From an uncultured Bacteroidota bacterium (GTDB taxonomy: Bacteria > Bacteroidota > Bacteroidia > Flavobacteriales > Flavobacteriaceae): a DNA stretch of 36,790 nucleotides. This document shows, piece by piece, positions 8,721 through 16,297 of this stretch (position 1 is its first letter; each line of letters opens with the position of its first letter). The stretch spans positions 1-36,790 of the forward strand of contig CACLQG010000011.1 of NCBI GenBank assembly GCA_902609035.1, read 5' to 3'. The notes beneath the pieces are model-generated. The model did not search any database. It was not told the origin of the DNA and saw only the letters and a list, made by a program, of their open reading frames with translations. The translations under genes were made by a program, and so were the position numbers.

Positions 8721-10025
8721 ATGATTGATATGAAAATGAATTTAAAGTTTTATTACGACATATTACTATGTGTATATTTTGTATTGGTTTTAGTCGCATG
8801 TGAAAGTCCAACAAGAGACAGTCCACTTTATCTACCAAATGGTTTTGAAGCAACTGTTTTTGTTGACAGTATTTCAGAAACAGTACGCCACATGGCGGTA
8901 AATAAAAATGGAGATTTGTATGCAAAATTCAAACGCCCAAGTGAGGAGGGTATGATGGCTGCCGTTAGAGATCTGAACAATGATGGAGTTGCAGATTCTT
9001 TGGTTAAGTTTGGTAAATACCACAAGCCACAAAAAGGTAATTACTCTACCGCTGCAAGAATTTATAAAGGATATCTCTATTACAGCTCTGAACTGACTGT
9101 TTACAGGGTTAAGCTGGACGAAAATCTTGTCCCTAAAGGAACGGCTGAAATCATTGTTGATGATGACCACGAACATGGTTCTCATGAGCACGTTGGCAAA
9201 CCCATAGCGTTTGACGAAAAAGGACATATTTTTGTACCCTTTGGCGCACCCAATAATGCATGCCAAAATCCTAAAAGGACGCCTCTTGTTCCAGGCCAAG
9301 ACCCCTGCCCTCTTCTAGAAGACCATGGTGGAATCTGGCGGTTTGATGCAGAGAAAGTCGGACAGACTCAAAAAGATGGTGAATTCTATGCTAGTGGTTT
9401 GAGAAGTATTGTTGCATTAGACTGGAATACATCAGATAATAGCCTTTATGCCGTGGTTCATGGAAGAGACGATTTACATCGATTGTGGCCCAATCATTTT
9501 AGTCAGTGGGAAAGTGCACTACTTCCCTCAGAAGAATTTGTTAAAATTGAAAAAGGAGATCATTTTGGATGGCCTTATTGTTTTTACGATCAAATACAGG
9601 GTAAAAAAGTACTTGCCCCTGAGTATGGTGGAGATGGAAATATCATTGGACGTTGCGGAAACTATAAAGACCCTGTAATTGGGTTTCCAGGCCATTGGGC
9701 TCCAAACGACTTAGTTTTTTATAAAGGAAATGCTTTTCCTGATCACTATAAAAATGGGGCTTTCATTGCTTTTCATGGCTCTACTAACCGAGCTCCTTAT
9801 CCTCAGTCTAGCTATTTCGTTGGGTTTGTACCTTTCAAGGATGGAAAACCCTCTGGTGAGTACGAAGTTTTTGCAGATGGTTTTGCAGGAATTGATCCTA
9901 TTGTAAATACCCGAGATGCAAAGTTTAGACCTATGGGAATTGCTTTTGCCCCTGACGGTTCTATGTATATAGGTGAAACAGAAAAAGGGAGGATTTGGAA
10001 AATAAACTTCAATGGGAAATGGTAA
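8721..10025 (+). CDS. PQQ-type sugar (glucose/sorbosone) dehydrogenase-like lipoprotein
   Basis: 434 aa from the first ATG (8721); an in-frame TTG at 8715 and an ATG at 8730 are alternatives. The N terminus ends in a lipobox (VLVLVAC). The rest is the beta-propeller of the glucose/sorbosone dehydrogenase family: YLPNGFEATVFVDSI at the start, HVGKPIAFDEKGHIFVPFGAP, ASGLRSIVALDWN with SLYAVVHGRDDLHRLWP, GDHFGWPYC, and a closing MGIAFAPDGSMYIGETEKGRIWK. Members oxidise sugars or polyols to lactones or acids, usually with PQQ and calcium, and pass electrons to a cytochrome. The next gene encodes exactly such a cytochrome c, which supports the call. PQQ binding itself cannot be proven by eye, and distant members of this family may use other chemistry. 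Confidence 0.82.
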   Translation: MIDMKMNLKFYYDILLCVYFVLVLVACESPTRDSPLYLPNGFEATVFVDSISETVRHMAVNKNGDLYAKFKRPSEEGMMAAVRDLNNDGVADSLVKFGKYHKPQKGNYSTAARIYKGYLYYSSELTVYRVKLDENLVPKGTAEIIVDDDHEHGSHEHVGKPIAFDEKGHIFVPFGAPNNACQNPKRTPLVPGQDPCPLLEDHGGIWRFDAEKVGQTQKDGEFYASGLRSIVALDWNTSDNSLYAVVHGRDDLHRLWPNHFSQWESALLPSEEFVKIEKGDHFGWPYCFYDQIQGKKVLAPEYGGDGNIIGRCGNYKDPVIGFPGHWAPNDLVFYKGNAFPDHYKNGAFIAFHGSTNRAPYPQSSYFVGFVPFKDGKPSGEYEVFADGFAGIDPIVNTRDAKFRPMGIAFAPDGSMYIGETEKGRIWKINFNGKW

Positions 10026-10172
10026 TTCAATGGCTGCTTAATTTTTTACATTAATCAAAGAGTTTATTTTTTAAACTTGCCTCCTTCTCCAATTTTTATA
10101 AATATTATTGACTGTACTTTGAAAAAAATTATTTAAAGTGAAACTTTTAAAAATTCAGCCTGAGCATTGAAA

Positions 10173-10688
10173 ATGATAATACATGAGAATTTAAATTTAT
10201 TGCCTTACAGTTTTAGAATATTTTACATCTGTTTACTATCAGTAATATCCTGTGAAAGCCCCATAAAAAAAAATCCACTAGCACAGATGGAAGAGAGAAA
10301 AAATCTAAGCCATATTAGAACTCCAGATATTTTAAAAGACCGTATTGAACCGGATAATATTACTATTGGTCAGAAAATCTACAATCAATATTGTTTAGCG
10401 TGCCACCAATCCAATGGTATGGGCGCTTCAGGTAGGTTCCCTCCCCTCAAAGCAACAGATTGGGTGACCGGAGACAAAAAAAGATTGGTCCACCTAATTC
10501 TCAATGGAATGGAGGGTGAAATAGAAGTCAATGGAGAAATCTATAATGGATTGATGCCACAACATTCTTTTTTAAATGATGATCAAATTGCAAATGTTTT
10601 AACTTACATCAGAACAAACTTCGGCAATAATGCTTCAAGTTTGTCGGCCAAAGAAGTTAAAATATTTCGCAAGTCAAACATAAAATAA
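10173..10688 (+). CDS. Membrane-anchored class I cytochrome c
   Basis: 171 aa from the ATG at 10173 (an in-frame TTG at 10167 is also possible). A lipobox (SVISC, Cys27) gives a membrane-anchored, periplasm-facing protein. The haem-binding motif CLACH lies at residues 74-78, in IYNQYCLACHQSNGMGASG. The likely axial methionine is in NGLMPQHSFLNDDQI, and the domain ends with the usual helix IANVLTYIRTNFGN. One haem domain of about 85 residues follows a linker. Its place directly after the PQQ-type dehydrogenase suggests it takes electrons from that enzyme and passes them to the respiratory chain. The 147 bases between the two genes contain a loose promoter-like TACTTTG (spacer one base short), so it might also have its own promoter. 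Confidence 0.88.
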   Translation: MIIHENLNLLPYSFRIFYICLLSVISCESPIKKNPLAQMEERKNLSHIRTPDILKDRIEPDNITIGQKIYNQYCLACHQSNGMGASGRFPPLKATDWVTGDKKRLVHLILNGMEGEIEVNGEIYNGLMPQHSFLNDDQIANVLTYIRTNFGNNASSLSAKEVKIFRKSNIK

Positions 10689-10717
10689 TTATAGTAAATT
10701 GTACTAAACAAACAATC

Positions 10718-11953
10718 ATGAAAAAAATAAAATTATTGTTTTTATTACTGGCTCACTCGACCACTATTGTCATGGCTCAAAACTATGATATTGTAATTAA
10801 AGGAGGGCATATCATAGATCCCTTAAATAGTATTGATCAAGTAATGGACCTTGCCATAAAAGGGGGTAAAATTGCTAATATAAAAAAGAATATTCCAGAA
10901 ACTCAGAGCAAAAAAGTTGTCGATGCCTCTGGACTTATTGTTACCCCGGGACTCATTGATATGCACACTCACAATTTTTATGGAACTGTTCATAACCGTT
11001 ATTTGGCCAATAGTTTCCAAGCAGTTCCTCCCGATGGATTCACTTTCAGATCTGGTGTTACAACAGTTGTTGATGCAGGAAGTCCTGGATGGAAAAATTT
11101 TGACCTTTACAAATCTCAGATTATTGAACCATCAAAAACAAGAGTACTGACATTTCTTAATATCATTGGTGAAGGAATGAGCGGTGGAGCTAGAGAACAA
11201 AATATTGAGGACATGAATCCAAAAACTACTGCTATAGTGGCCAAACAAAATAAGGATCACGTAGTAGGTGTTAAGCTAGCTCATTTTATGGGGTATAATT
11301 GGACCCCAACTGAACTTGCTGTCGAAGCAGGAAAATTAGCCAGTATGCCCGTGATGATTGATTTTGGGGGAAGTAATCCTGAGCTCCCACTAGACATGTT
11401 ACTATTAGAAAAACTAAGACCTGGAGATATTTTCACTCATGCTTATGCTAATGTTAACGGTAGAACTGCTATTGTAGCCGAAAATGGTAAAGTAAGAGAC
11501 TACGTTTTTGAAGCGCAAAAAAGAGGAATTGTTTTTGATGTAGGTCATGGCGGCGGAAGCTTTATTTTTGAGCAAGCCATCCCTGCAATGCAGCAAGGTT
11601 TTAAACCCAATGTCATCAGTACCGATCTCCATACGGGTAGTATGAATGGTGGAATGAAAAATATAAATAATGTAATGTCCAAATTTTTAAATATGGGATT
11701 AAGCATACAAGAAGTTATTGCAGCAACCACTTCAAAACCTGCTAAATATATACAAAGAAAAGACTTAGGTCATTTATCCATTGGTGCTGTAGCAGATGTC
11801 ACACTTCTTAACTTAAGAAAAGGAGATTTTGGATTTATTGATACCCGAGGGAAAAGAATGAAAGGCAACCAAAAATTAGAATGTGAATTAACCCTAAGAG
11901 AAGGACAAGTAGTCTATGACCTAAACGGCTTGACCAGTAGCGATTGGAGATAA
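10718..11953 (+). CDS. Exported amidohydrolase/deacetylase-family metallohydrolase
   Basis: 411 aa with a cleavable signal peptide (cut near IVMAQ/N). The fold is the amidohydrolase TIM barrel flanked by a small beta domain (YDIVIKGGHIIDP, VVDASGLIVTPG). Metal-site residues are visible: His83 and His85 in IDMHTHNF, Lys186 (carbamylated-lysine position) in VVGVKLAHF, His241 in DIFTHAY, His277 in DVGHGGGSF and Asp303 in VISTDLHTG. The strand-5 position that is often His reads Asp215 (PVMIDFGG). The closest type I recognise is the COG3964 amidohydrolase/deacetylase group, where characterised members remove acyl groups from N- or O-acylated small acids. Here it may deacylate an N-acyl amino acid or amino-sugar acid before the PLP enzyme. 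It ends one base before the transporter gene. Confidence 0.85.
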   Translation: MKKIKLLFLLLAHSTTIVMAQNYDIVIKGGHIIDPLNSIDQVMDLAIKGGKIANIKKNIPETQSKKVVDASGLIVTPGLIDMHTHNFYGTVHNRYLANSFQAVPPDGFTFRSGVTTVVDAGSPGWKNFDLYKSQIIEPSKTRVLTFLNIIGEGMSGGAREQNIEDMNPKTTAIVAKQNKDHVVGVKLAHFMGYNWTPTELAVEAGKLASMPVMIDFGGSNPELPLDMLLLEKLRPGDIFTHAYANVNGRTAIVAENGKVRDYVFEAQKRGIVFDVGHGGGSFIFEQAIPAMQQGFKPNVISTDLHTGSMNGGMKNINNVMSKFLNMGLSIQEVIAATTSKPAKYIQRKDLGHLSIGAVADVTLLNLRKGDFGFIDTRGKRMKGNQKLECELTLREGQVVYDLNGLTSSDWR

Positions 11954-11954
11954 T

Positions 11955-13040
11955 ATGAAAACATGGCTTTCCAAATACCTTTTTGCACTATCAGGACTAA
12001 TGTTGTTCCTAGCTCTTGGACTTTACATTTATGGTAAAACTGCCATCACAGGTCTGCCATTAATTCTATTCTTTTTGAGCCTATCTTTGGCCATGAAGAG
12101 CACCCAAAACTTAAAGGGATTTTCCTTTACTGTGCTGATTTTTGCTGCAGTAAGCTTGTCCATGTTTTACCCCCAACCTATGGTTCAATTAGGTGAATTT
12201 CAACTCAAAAAACTGATCGTTCCTCTGCTACAAATTATCATGTTTGGAATGGGAACCGCCATGAGTTTCAATGACTTTTATGGTGTCATCAAAATGCCCC
12301 AAGGAGTTTTGGTAGGCTTGGTCTGTCAATTCAGTATTATGCCTTTATTAGGTTTTAGTTTGGCCACTCTATTCAACTTTCCCGCCGAAATTGCCGCTGG
12401 AGTGGTTCTTATCGGGTCTTCACCCAGTGGTTTGGCATCGAATGTGATGGCTTATCTGGCCAAGGCCAATGTTGCGCTTTCTGTAACACTTACTGCCGTA
12501 GCCACCGTGGTAGCTCCCTTCATGACCCCCTTGTTGATGAAGTATTTTGCAGGGGCTTTTGTTCCTATTGACTTTTTAGCCATGATGCTCAGTATTGTTA
12601 AAATGGTGATCCTCCCTGTAGTTTTCGGATTGGTTTTCAATCATTTTTTTCACGGTAAAGCGAAATGGCTGGACAAAGCCATGCCCATTGTGTCGATGAC
12701 TGCCATTGCATTAATCATAGTAATTATTACTGCTGCGGGAAGAGATTCCCTCTTATCCATTGGAATATTACTTATAATAGCTGCCATTTTTCATAACCTA
12801 ATGGGATATCTATTAGGGTACTGGGGTTGCAGGCTCTTGAAAATGAAAGAGCAGGATTGCAGAACTATTGCCTTAGAAGTTGGTATGCAAAATGGAGGCT
12901 TGGCCTCTGGAATTGCCCTCGAAATGGGAAAAGTATCTACAGTTGGACTCGCTCCTGCCGTATTTGGACCTTGGATGAATATTTCTGGTTCTTCATTAGC
13001 TACTTGGTGGAGAGACAAAGACCCTGAAAAGAAATCATAA
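11955..13040 (+). CDS. BASS-family (bile acid:sodium symporter-like) transporter
   Basis: 361 aa with about ten hydrophobic segments, an inner-membrane protein. Family features are FGMGTAMSFNDFYGV, VGLVCQFSIMPLLGFSLA, the conserved VLIGSSPSGLASNVMAYLA, and near the end the Glu/Gln/Asn-rich crossing ALEVGMQNGGLASGIA with TVGLAPAVFGPWMNISGS. BASS transporters use a sodium gradient to take up organic anions such as bile acids, pyruvate and pantoate, and related families carry 2-keto-3-deoxygluconate. In this locus a keto-acid product is the attractive cargo, but nothing in the sequence fixes it. It is the only clear inner-membrane importer in the island and lies one base after the amidohydrolase stop, so the two are surely co-expressed. 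Confidence 0.9.
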   Translation: MKTWLSKYLFALSGLMLFLALGLYIYGKTAITGLPLILFFLSLSLAMKSTQNLKGFSFTVLIFAAVSLSMFYPQPMVQLGEFQLKKLIVPLLQIIMFGMGTAMSFNDFYGVIKMPQGVLVGLVCQFSIMPLLGFSLATLFNFPAEIAAGVVLIGSSPSGLASNVMAYLAKANVALSVTLTAVATVVAPFMTPLLMKYFAGAFVPIDFLAMMLSIVKMVILPVVFGLVFNHFFHGKAKWLDKAMPIVSMTAIALIIVIITAAGRDSLLSIGILLIIAAIFHNLMGYLLGYWGCRLLKMKEQDCRTIALEVGMQNGGLASGIALEMGKVSTVGLAPAVFGPWMNISGSSLATWWRDKDPEKKS

Positions 13041-13057
13041 AATTTAAAACAAACCGA

Positions 13058-13990
13058 ATGACCTATAAAAGATTTACAAATGCACCTCTTTTAGTACTCT
13101 GTTTTTTGATCCTCAACATTGGTTTTACCCAAAGCCTAAGTGTCGAACAAATGAAATTTTTGACCCATCAATGGAAGGGGGAACGTTTTGATGACGGTAG
13201 GCCCAAAGTAGCTACTGACATCCTAGAGCGAATGAAAAAAGTAACCATTGAAGAGGCCTGGGGTGTTTTGAGAAACGAAGGTTTCCACAACCAGTTTGAA
13301 GGTGGGTGGCAACCTTTGCACGACGATGTAACGGTTGTAGGTAGAGCGCTTACAGTTCAATACATGCCAAACCGACCTGATGTCGCTGGTCAAATCAAAG
13401 ATAAGGGTTTGATGGCAGGAGAAATTGGCAATACCAATTCGTGGCCCATAGATAGGTTGGTAGAACACGATGTTTATGTAGCCGATGGTTTTGGTAAGAT
13501 AGTAGATGGGACTTTAATTGGAGATAATTTGGGGAATTCCATTTACGCTAAATCCAAAACTGGTGTGGTATTCAATGCCTCCAGTAGGGACATGGAAGGC
13601 CTTTCGGAAATTGAAGGTTTCAATGCATTTGTAAGAGCATGGCATCCTTCTTTTCTCACCGAGGTAATGTTATTAAGTATCAATGACCCCATAAGAATTG
13701 GAGCGGCTACCGTCATGCCGGGTGATGTGGTTTTGGCCAAAAAAGAGGGGGTGATGTTTATTCCCGCCCATTTGGCAGAAAAAGTAGTAGTTACCTCTGA
13801 GGTCGTTCGTTTGAGAGATTTGTTTGGTATCAATCGTCTGAAAGAAGGGAAATATACCCCTGGGCAAATTGACAATAAATGGTCTGAAGAAATTGAAAAA
13901 GATTTTTCTAAGTGGATCAGAAAACATATAGATAAACTCCCAGTGCCCAAAGAACAAATAAAAGAATTGATTAAAAAAAGAATGTGGTAA
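13058..13990 (+). CDS. Exported RraA-like protein (HMG-aldolase / RraA superfamily)
   Basis: 310 aa. Residues 1 to about 25 form a signal peptide (LLVLCFLILNIGFTQS), unusual for a family whose well-known members are cytoplasmic. The core has the RraA/aldolase signature: VTVVGRALTVQY near 91-102, GTLIGDNLGNSIYAK (GDNLG at 155-159) and SSRDMEG (Arg177-Asp178), followed by VMPGDVVLAKKEGVMFIPA. In 4-hydroxy-4-methyl-2-oxoglutarate aldolases the Arg-Asp pair and the GDNLG loop hold pyruvate and the metal, and both are intact. The protein is longer than minimal RraA (about 160 aa), with an N-terminal extension and a basic C-terminal tail. A retro-aldol or keto-acid decarboxylase role is plausible; inhibition of RNase E, the E. 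coli RraA role, is not, given export. Confidence 0.83.
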   Translation: MTYKRFTNAPLLVLCFLILNIGFTQSLSVEQMKFLTHQWKGERFDDGRPKVATDILERMKKVTIEEAWGVLRNEGFHNQFEGGWQPLHDDVTVVGRALTVQYMPNRPDVAGQIKDKGLMAGEIGNTNSWPIDRLVEHDVYVADGFGKIVDGTLIGDNLGNSIYAKSKTGVVFNASSRDMEGLSEIEGFNAFVRAWHPSFLTEVMLLSINDPIRIGAATVMPGDVVLAKKEGVMFIPAHLAEKVVVTSEVVRLRDLFGINRLKEGKYTPGQIDNKWSEEIEKDFSKWIRKHIDKLPVPKEQIKELIKKRMW

Positions 13991-14015
13991 AAGTTTAACT
14001 AATAAAATTACGATT

Positions 14016-14480
14016 ATGAAACACAACGAAAAAAGAAGATCAGTATTAAGAAATATCGGAATCGGAATGGCAGCTCTAGTGGGAGCTGCGACAGTCAAAG
14101 CTGCCCCTAATAAAAGTAAAAAAGAGGTGGTTGGAAAAATTGTTGAAGACCAAAAAATGCCTTTATTTTCTGGTGCAGTAAGACATGGAAACACATTATA
14201 TATTGCAGGGAAAGGCGCTCATTTTGATGGCGACATCAAAGCCCACACCGACCATGTTTTAAATGAATTACAAAAAGAACTAGAACGAAACGGTTCCTCT
14301 ATGGAACAAGTTTTAAAAGTAAACGTTTATCTGGCTGACCTTGCTGACTATCACAAGATGAATGAAGTATATCGAGGTCGTTTTGGAGAAAATCCACCCG
14401 TAAGAACAACCGTAGCAACGTATGGAGGTGTTCCCGGTAATTCTTTAGTAGAAATCGATTGTATAGCTGCAATAGTATAA
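14016..14480 (+). CDS. RidA-family protein with Tat-type signal
   Basis: 154 aa. The N terminus KRRSVLRNIGIGMAALVGAA is a twin-arginine-type signal, predicting export in a folded state. The remainder is a RidA (YjgF/YER057c/UK114) domain: MPLFSGAVRHGNTLYIAGKG, VLNELQKELERNGSSMEQV, VNVYLADLADYHKMNEVYR, and the conserved NPPVRTTVA with the substrate-binding Arg130, ending LVEIDCIAAIV. RidA proteins hydrolyse reactive enamine/imine intermediates released by PLP-dependent eliminating enzymes. The next gene, 17 bases on, encodes such an enzyme with a similar signal, and a second RidA-type gene follows it. The pairing is therefore functionally meaningful, though the actual intermediate is unknown. 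Confidence 0.88.
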   Translation: MKHNEKRRSVLRNIGIGMAALVGAATVKAAPNKSKKEVVGKIVEDQKMPLFSGAVRHGNTLYIAGKGAHFDGDIKAHTDHVLNELQKELERNGSSMEQVLKVNVYLADLADYHKMNEVYRGRFGENPPVRTTVATYGGVPGNSLVEIDCIAAIV

Positions 14481-14497
14481 ACCTTAAAACAAAAATT

Positions 14498-15715
14498 ATG
14501 ATAAATAGAAGAAAAGTAATTCAATCACTGGCAACTCTTCCCTTTGCAGGAAGTTTACTCGGTGCAAATAACTTGTCTGCTCAATCCAAAACAGCAGCAG
14601 TAGTCTCCAGTTTAAGGAGAGATTTTTTCAAGGAACTTGGATTAAGAACATTTATAAATGCTGCAGGAACTTATACCTCCATGACTGGCTCTTTGATGCC
14701 CAAAGAGGTCATAGAGGCCATTAGCTATGGAGCCAATGAATACGTCAATCTAGATGATTTGCAGGACAAGGTAGGAGAACGTATTGGCGAATTACTAGAG
14801 TGTGAATACGCTACTGTTTCTTCTGGTTGTTTTGGAGCCATGAGTATTGGAATGGCAGGAATACTAACAGGTAAAGACCCTAAAAAGGTAAAACAACTTC
14901 CTAATACAGATGGCATGAAAAACGAAGTCATCATGCAAGAGTCTCATACCATTGGCTATGCTCAAGCATTGACCAATGTCGGAGCCAAGGTAGTGAAAGT
15001 AAAAACAGCCAAACAATTGGAAAAGTCAATCACTAACAAAACTTGTATGCTCTGGTTCCTTAATGCAAATACCGATCAAGGTGATATCAAATGGGAGGAG
15101 TTTATTGCTTTGGGTAAGAAACACAACATCCCAACTTTTATAGACTGTGCTGCAGATGTTCCTCCTGTGGAAAACCTCTTTAGATTTACCAAAATGGGGT
15201 TTGACTTGGTCGCTTTTTCTGGTGGAAAAGGATTGAGAGGACCACAAAGTGCTGGATTACTTTTGGGTAAAAGAAAATACATTGAGGCTGCAAGAATGCA
15301 TACTCCTCCACGTGGAGAGACTATTGGTCGTGGGATGAAAGTCAATAAAGAAGAAGTTTTGGGTATGTTGGCTGCGCTGGAATTATACCTCCAAAAAGAC
15401 CATGCTGAGGAATGGAAAATGTGGGAGTCACAAATCCAATTGATCAGTGACAGCGCTACATCTGTTGAAGGTGTAGAAAGTGAGATTCATGTTCCAAAAT
15501 ACGCCAACCATGTGCCTAGCGTACGTATTCGTTGGGACGATAAAAAGGTAAAAATTAATCCAGATGAAGTTCGAAAACAACTCAGAGAAGGTCATCCTTC
15601 CATTCAAACCGTGGGTGACGCCAAATCTATAGGCATAACCACTTGGATGATGGTTCCTGGACAAGAGCGCATTGTAGCCCAAAGAATGAGAGATATTCTG
15701 TCATCTGCCGTTTAG
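14498..15715 (+). CDS. Tat-exported PLP enzyme, SelA / glucosaminate ammonia-lyase-like
   Basis: 405 aa from the ATG at 14498; the open frame reaches further upstream but would overlap the ridA-type gene. NRRKVIQSLATLPFAG is a twin-arginine-type signal, fitting export of a cofactor-loaded enzyme. The body is a fold-type I PLP protein: TFINAAGTYTSMTGS, VSSGCFGAMSIGMAG (phosphate-binding region), FIDCAADVPP with Asp216 for the pyridine nitrogen, and VAFSGGKGLRGPQSAG with Lys244 as the Schiff-base lysine. This pattern is that of the SelA-like group that includes D-glucosaminate-6-phosphate ammonia-lyase, not true SelA, since no tRNA-binding features are evident. A beta-elimination that releases ammonia and yields a 2-keto-3-deoxy acid is the best guess. 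Flanking RidA proteins and the upstream deacylase agree with that. Confidence 0.85.
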   Translation: MINRRKVIQSLATLPFAGSLLGANNLSAQSKTAAVVSSLRRDFFKELGLRTFINAAGTYTSMTGSLMPKEVIEAISYGANEYVNLDDLQDKVGERIGELLECEYATVSSGCFGAMSIGMAGILTGKDPKKVKQLPNTDGMKNEVIMQESHTIGYAQALTNVGAKVVKVKTAKQLEKSITNKTCMLWFLNANTDQGDIKWEEFIALGKKHNIPTFIDCAADVPPVENLFRFTKMGFDLVAFSGGKGLRGPQSAGLLLGKRKYIEAARMHTPPRGETIGRGMKVNKEEVLGMLAALELYLQKDHAEEWKMWESQIQLISDSATSVEGVESEIHVPKYANHVPSVRIRWDDKKVKINPDEVRKQLREGHPSIQTVGDAKSIGITTWMMVPGQERIVAQRMRDILSSAV

Positions 15716-15718
15716 ATT

Positions 15719-16285
15719 ATGATTATGAATAAACTTTTATACGCACTCGTTTTTACTTTTGCACTGAATCTGTTTTCTTGTGATTCTTCAAAAGTGGAAA
15801 ACAAAACTTATCAAGTAAAATCTGATTATAATCCAGAGGCAAAATTGGACAGCATGGGAATTGTACTCCCTGAACCTCCAACTCCAGTTGCCAATTTTGT
15901 CAACTCTGTTCAGACGGGTAATTTACTTTTCCTATCAGGTAATGGTCCCCTTAAAGCCGATGGAAAATTCATCACAGGGAAAGTAGGAGCAGATTTAACC
16001 ATAGAAGAAGGTTATGAAGCTGCTCGCATTACGGGTATCAATCAATTAGGAGTTATAAAAAATGCTATTGGTGACCTCAGTAGAGTTAAAAGAATCGTAA
16101 GGGTTACAGGAATGGTCAATGCTTCACCCAACTTTACTCAGCACCCCAGTGTGGTCAACGGTTTTTCTGATCTAATGGTCGCTGTATTTGGTAAAAAAGG
16201 AAAACATACACGTGCGGCAGTAGGAATGGGTTCGTTGCCATTCAATATCGCAGTTGAAATTGATATGATTGTGGAAATTGAATAG
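15719..16285 (+). CDS. RidA-family lipoprotein (YjgF endoribonuclease-like, PF14588 type)
   Basis: 188 aa from the first ATG; a second ATG at 15725 gives MNKLLYAL and is equally good. The lipobox NLFSC (Cys21) makes it a lipoprotein. The domain is the longer RidA variant: LDSMGIVLPEPPTPVANFV, TGNLLFLSGNGPLKADG, GKVGADLTIEEGYEAARI, VKRIVRVTGMVNASPNF, HPSVVNGFSDLMVAVFG and KHTRAAVGMGSLPF, with Arg165 at the conserved substrate-binding place. It is clearly different from the upstream RidA (154 aa, Tat signal), so the pair is not a recent duplication. Spacing of three bases after the PLP enzyme suggests tight co-expression. Like its partner it probably clears enamine/imine intermediates, here tethered to a membrane. 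Despite the family name I do not infer ribonuclease activity. Confidence 0.88.
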   Translation: MIMNKLLYALVFTFALNLFSCDSSKVENKTYQVKSDYNPEAKLDSMGIVLPEPPTPVANFVNSVQTGNLLFLSGNGPLKADGKFITGKVGADLTIEEGYEAARITGINQLGVIKNAIGDLSRVKRIVRVTGMVNASPNFTQHPSVVNGFSDLMVAVFGKKGKHTRAAVGMGSLPFNIAVEIDMIVEIE

Positions 16286-16297
16286 TATAAAACTCTT

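Noticed and set aside
8874..9299. 141-codon minus-strand open frame inside the PQQ-type dehydrogenase gene
   Set aside because: Antisense shadow with no motif, and the sense gene is clear.
10121..10130. TACTTTG promoter-like box before the cytochrome c gene
   Set aside because: One base short of the TAnnTTTG spacing, with no -35-like TTG at the right distance; mentioned only as a possibility in the gene entry.
13673..14194. 173-codon minus-strand open frame spanning the rraA-like/ridA junction
   Set aside because: Antisense to two well-supported genes; the hydrophobic look comes from reverse reading of Lys-rich codons.
14498..15715. True selenocysteine synthase SelA
   Set aside because: Only the PLP core is shared; the protein is exported, and no selB, selC or selD lies in the window.
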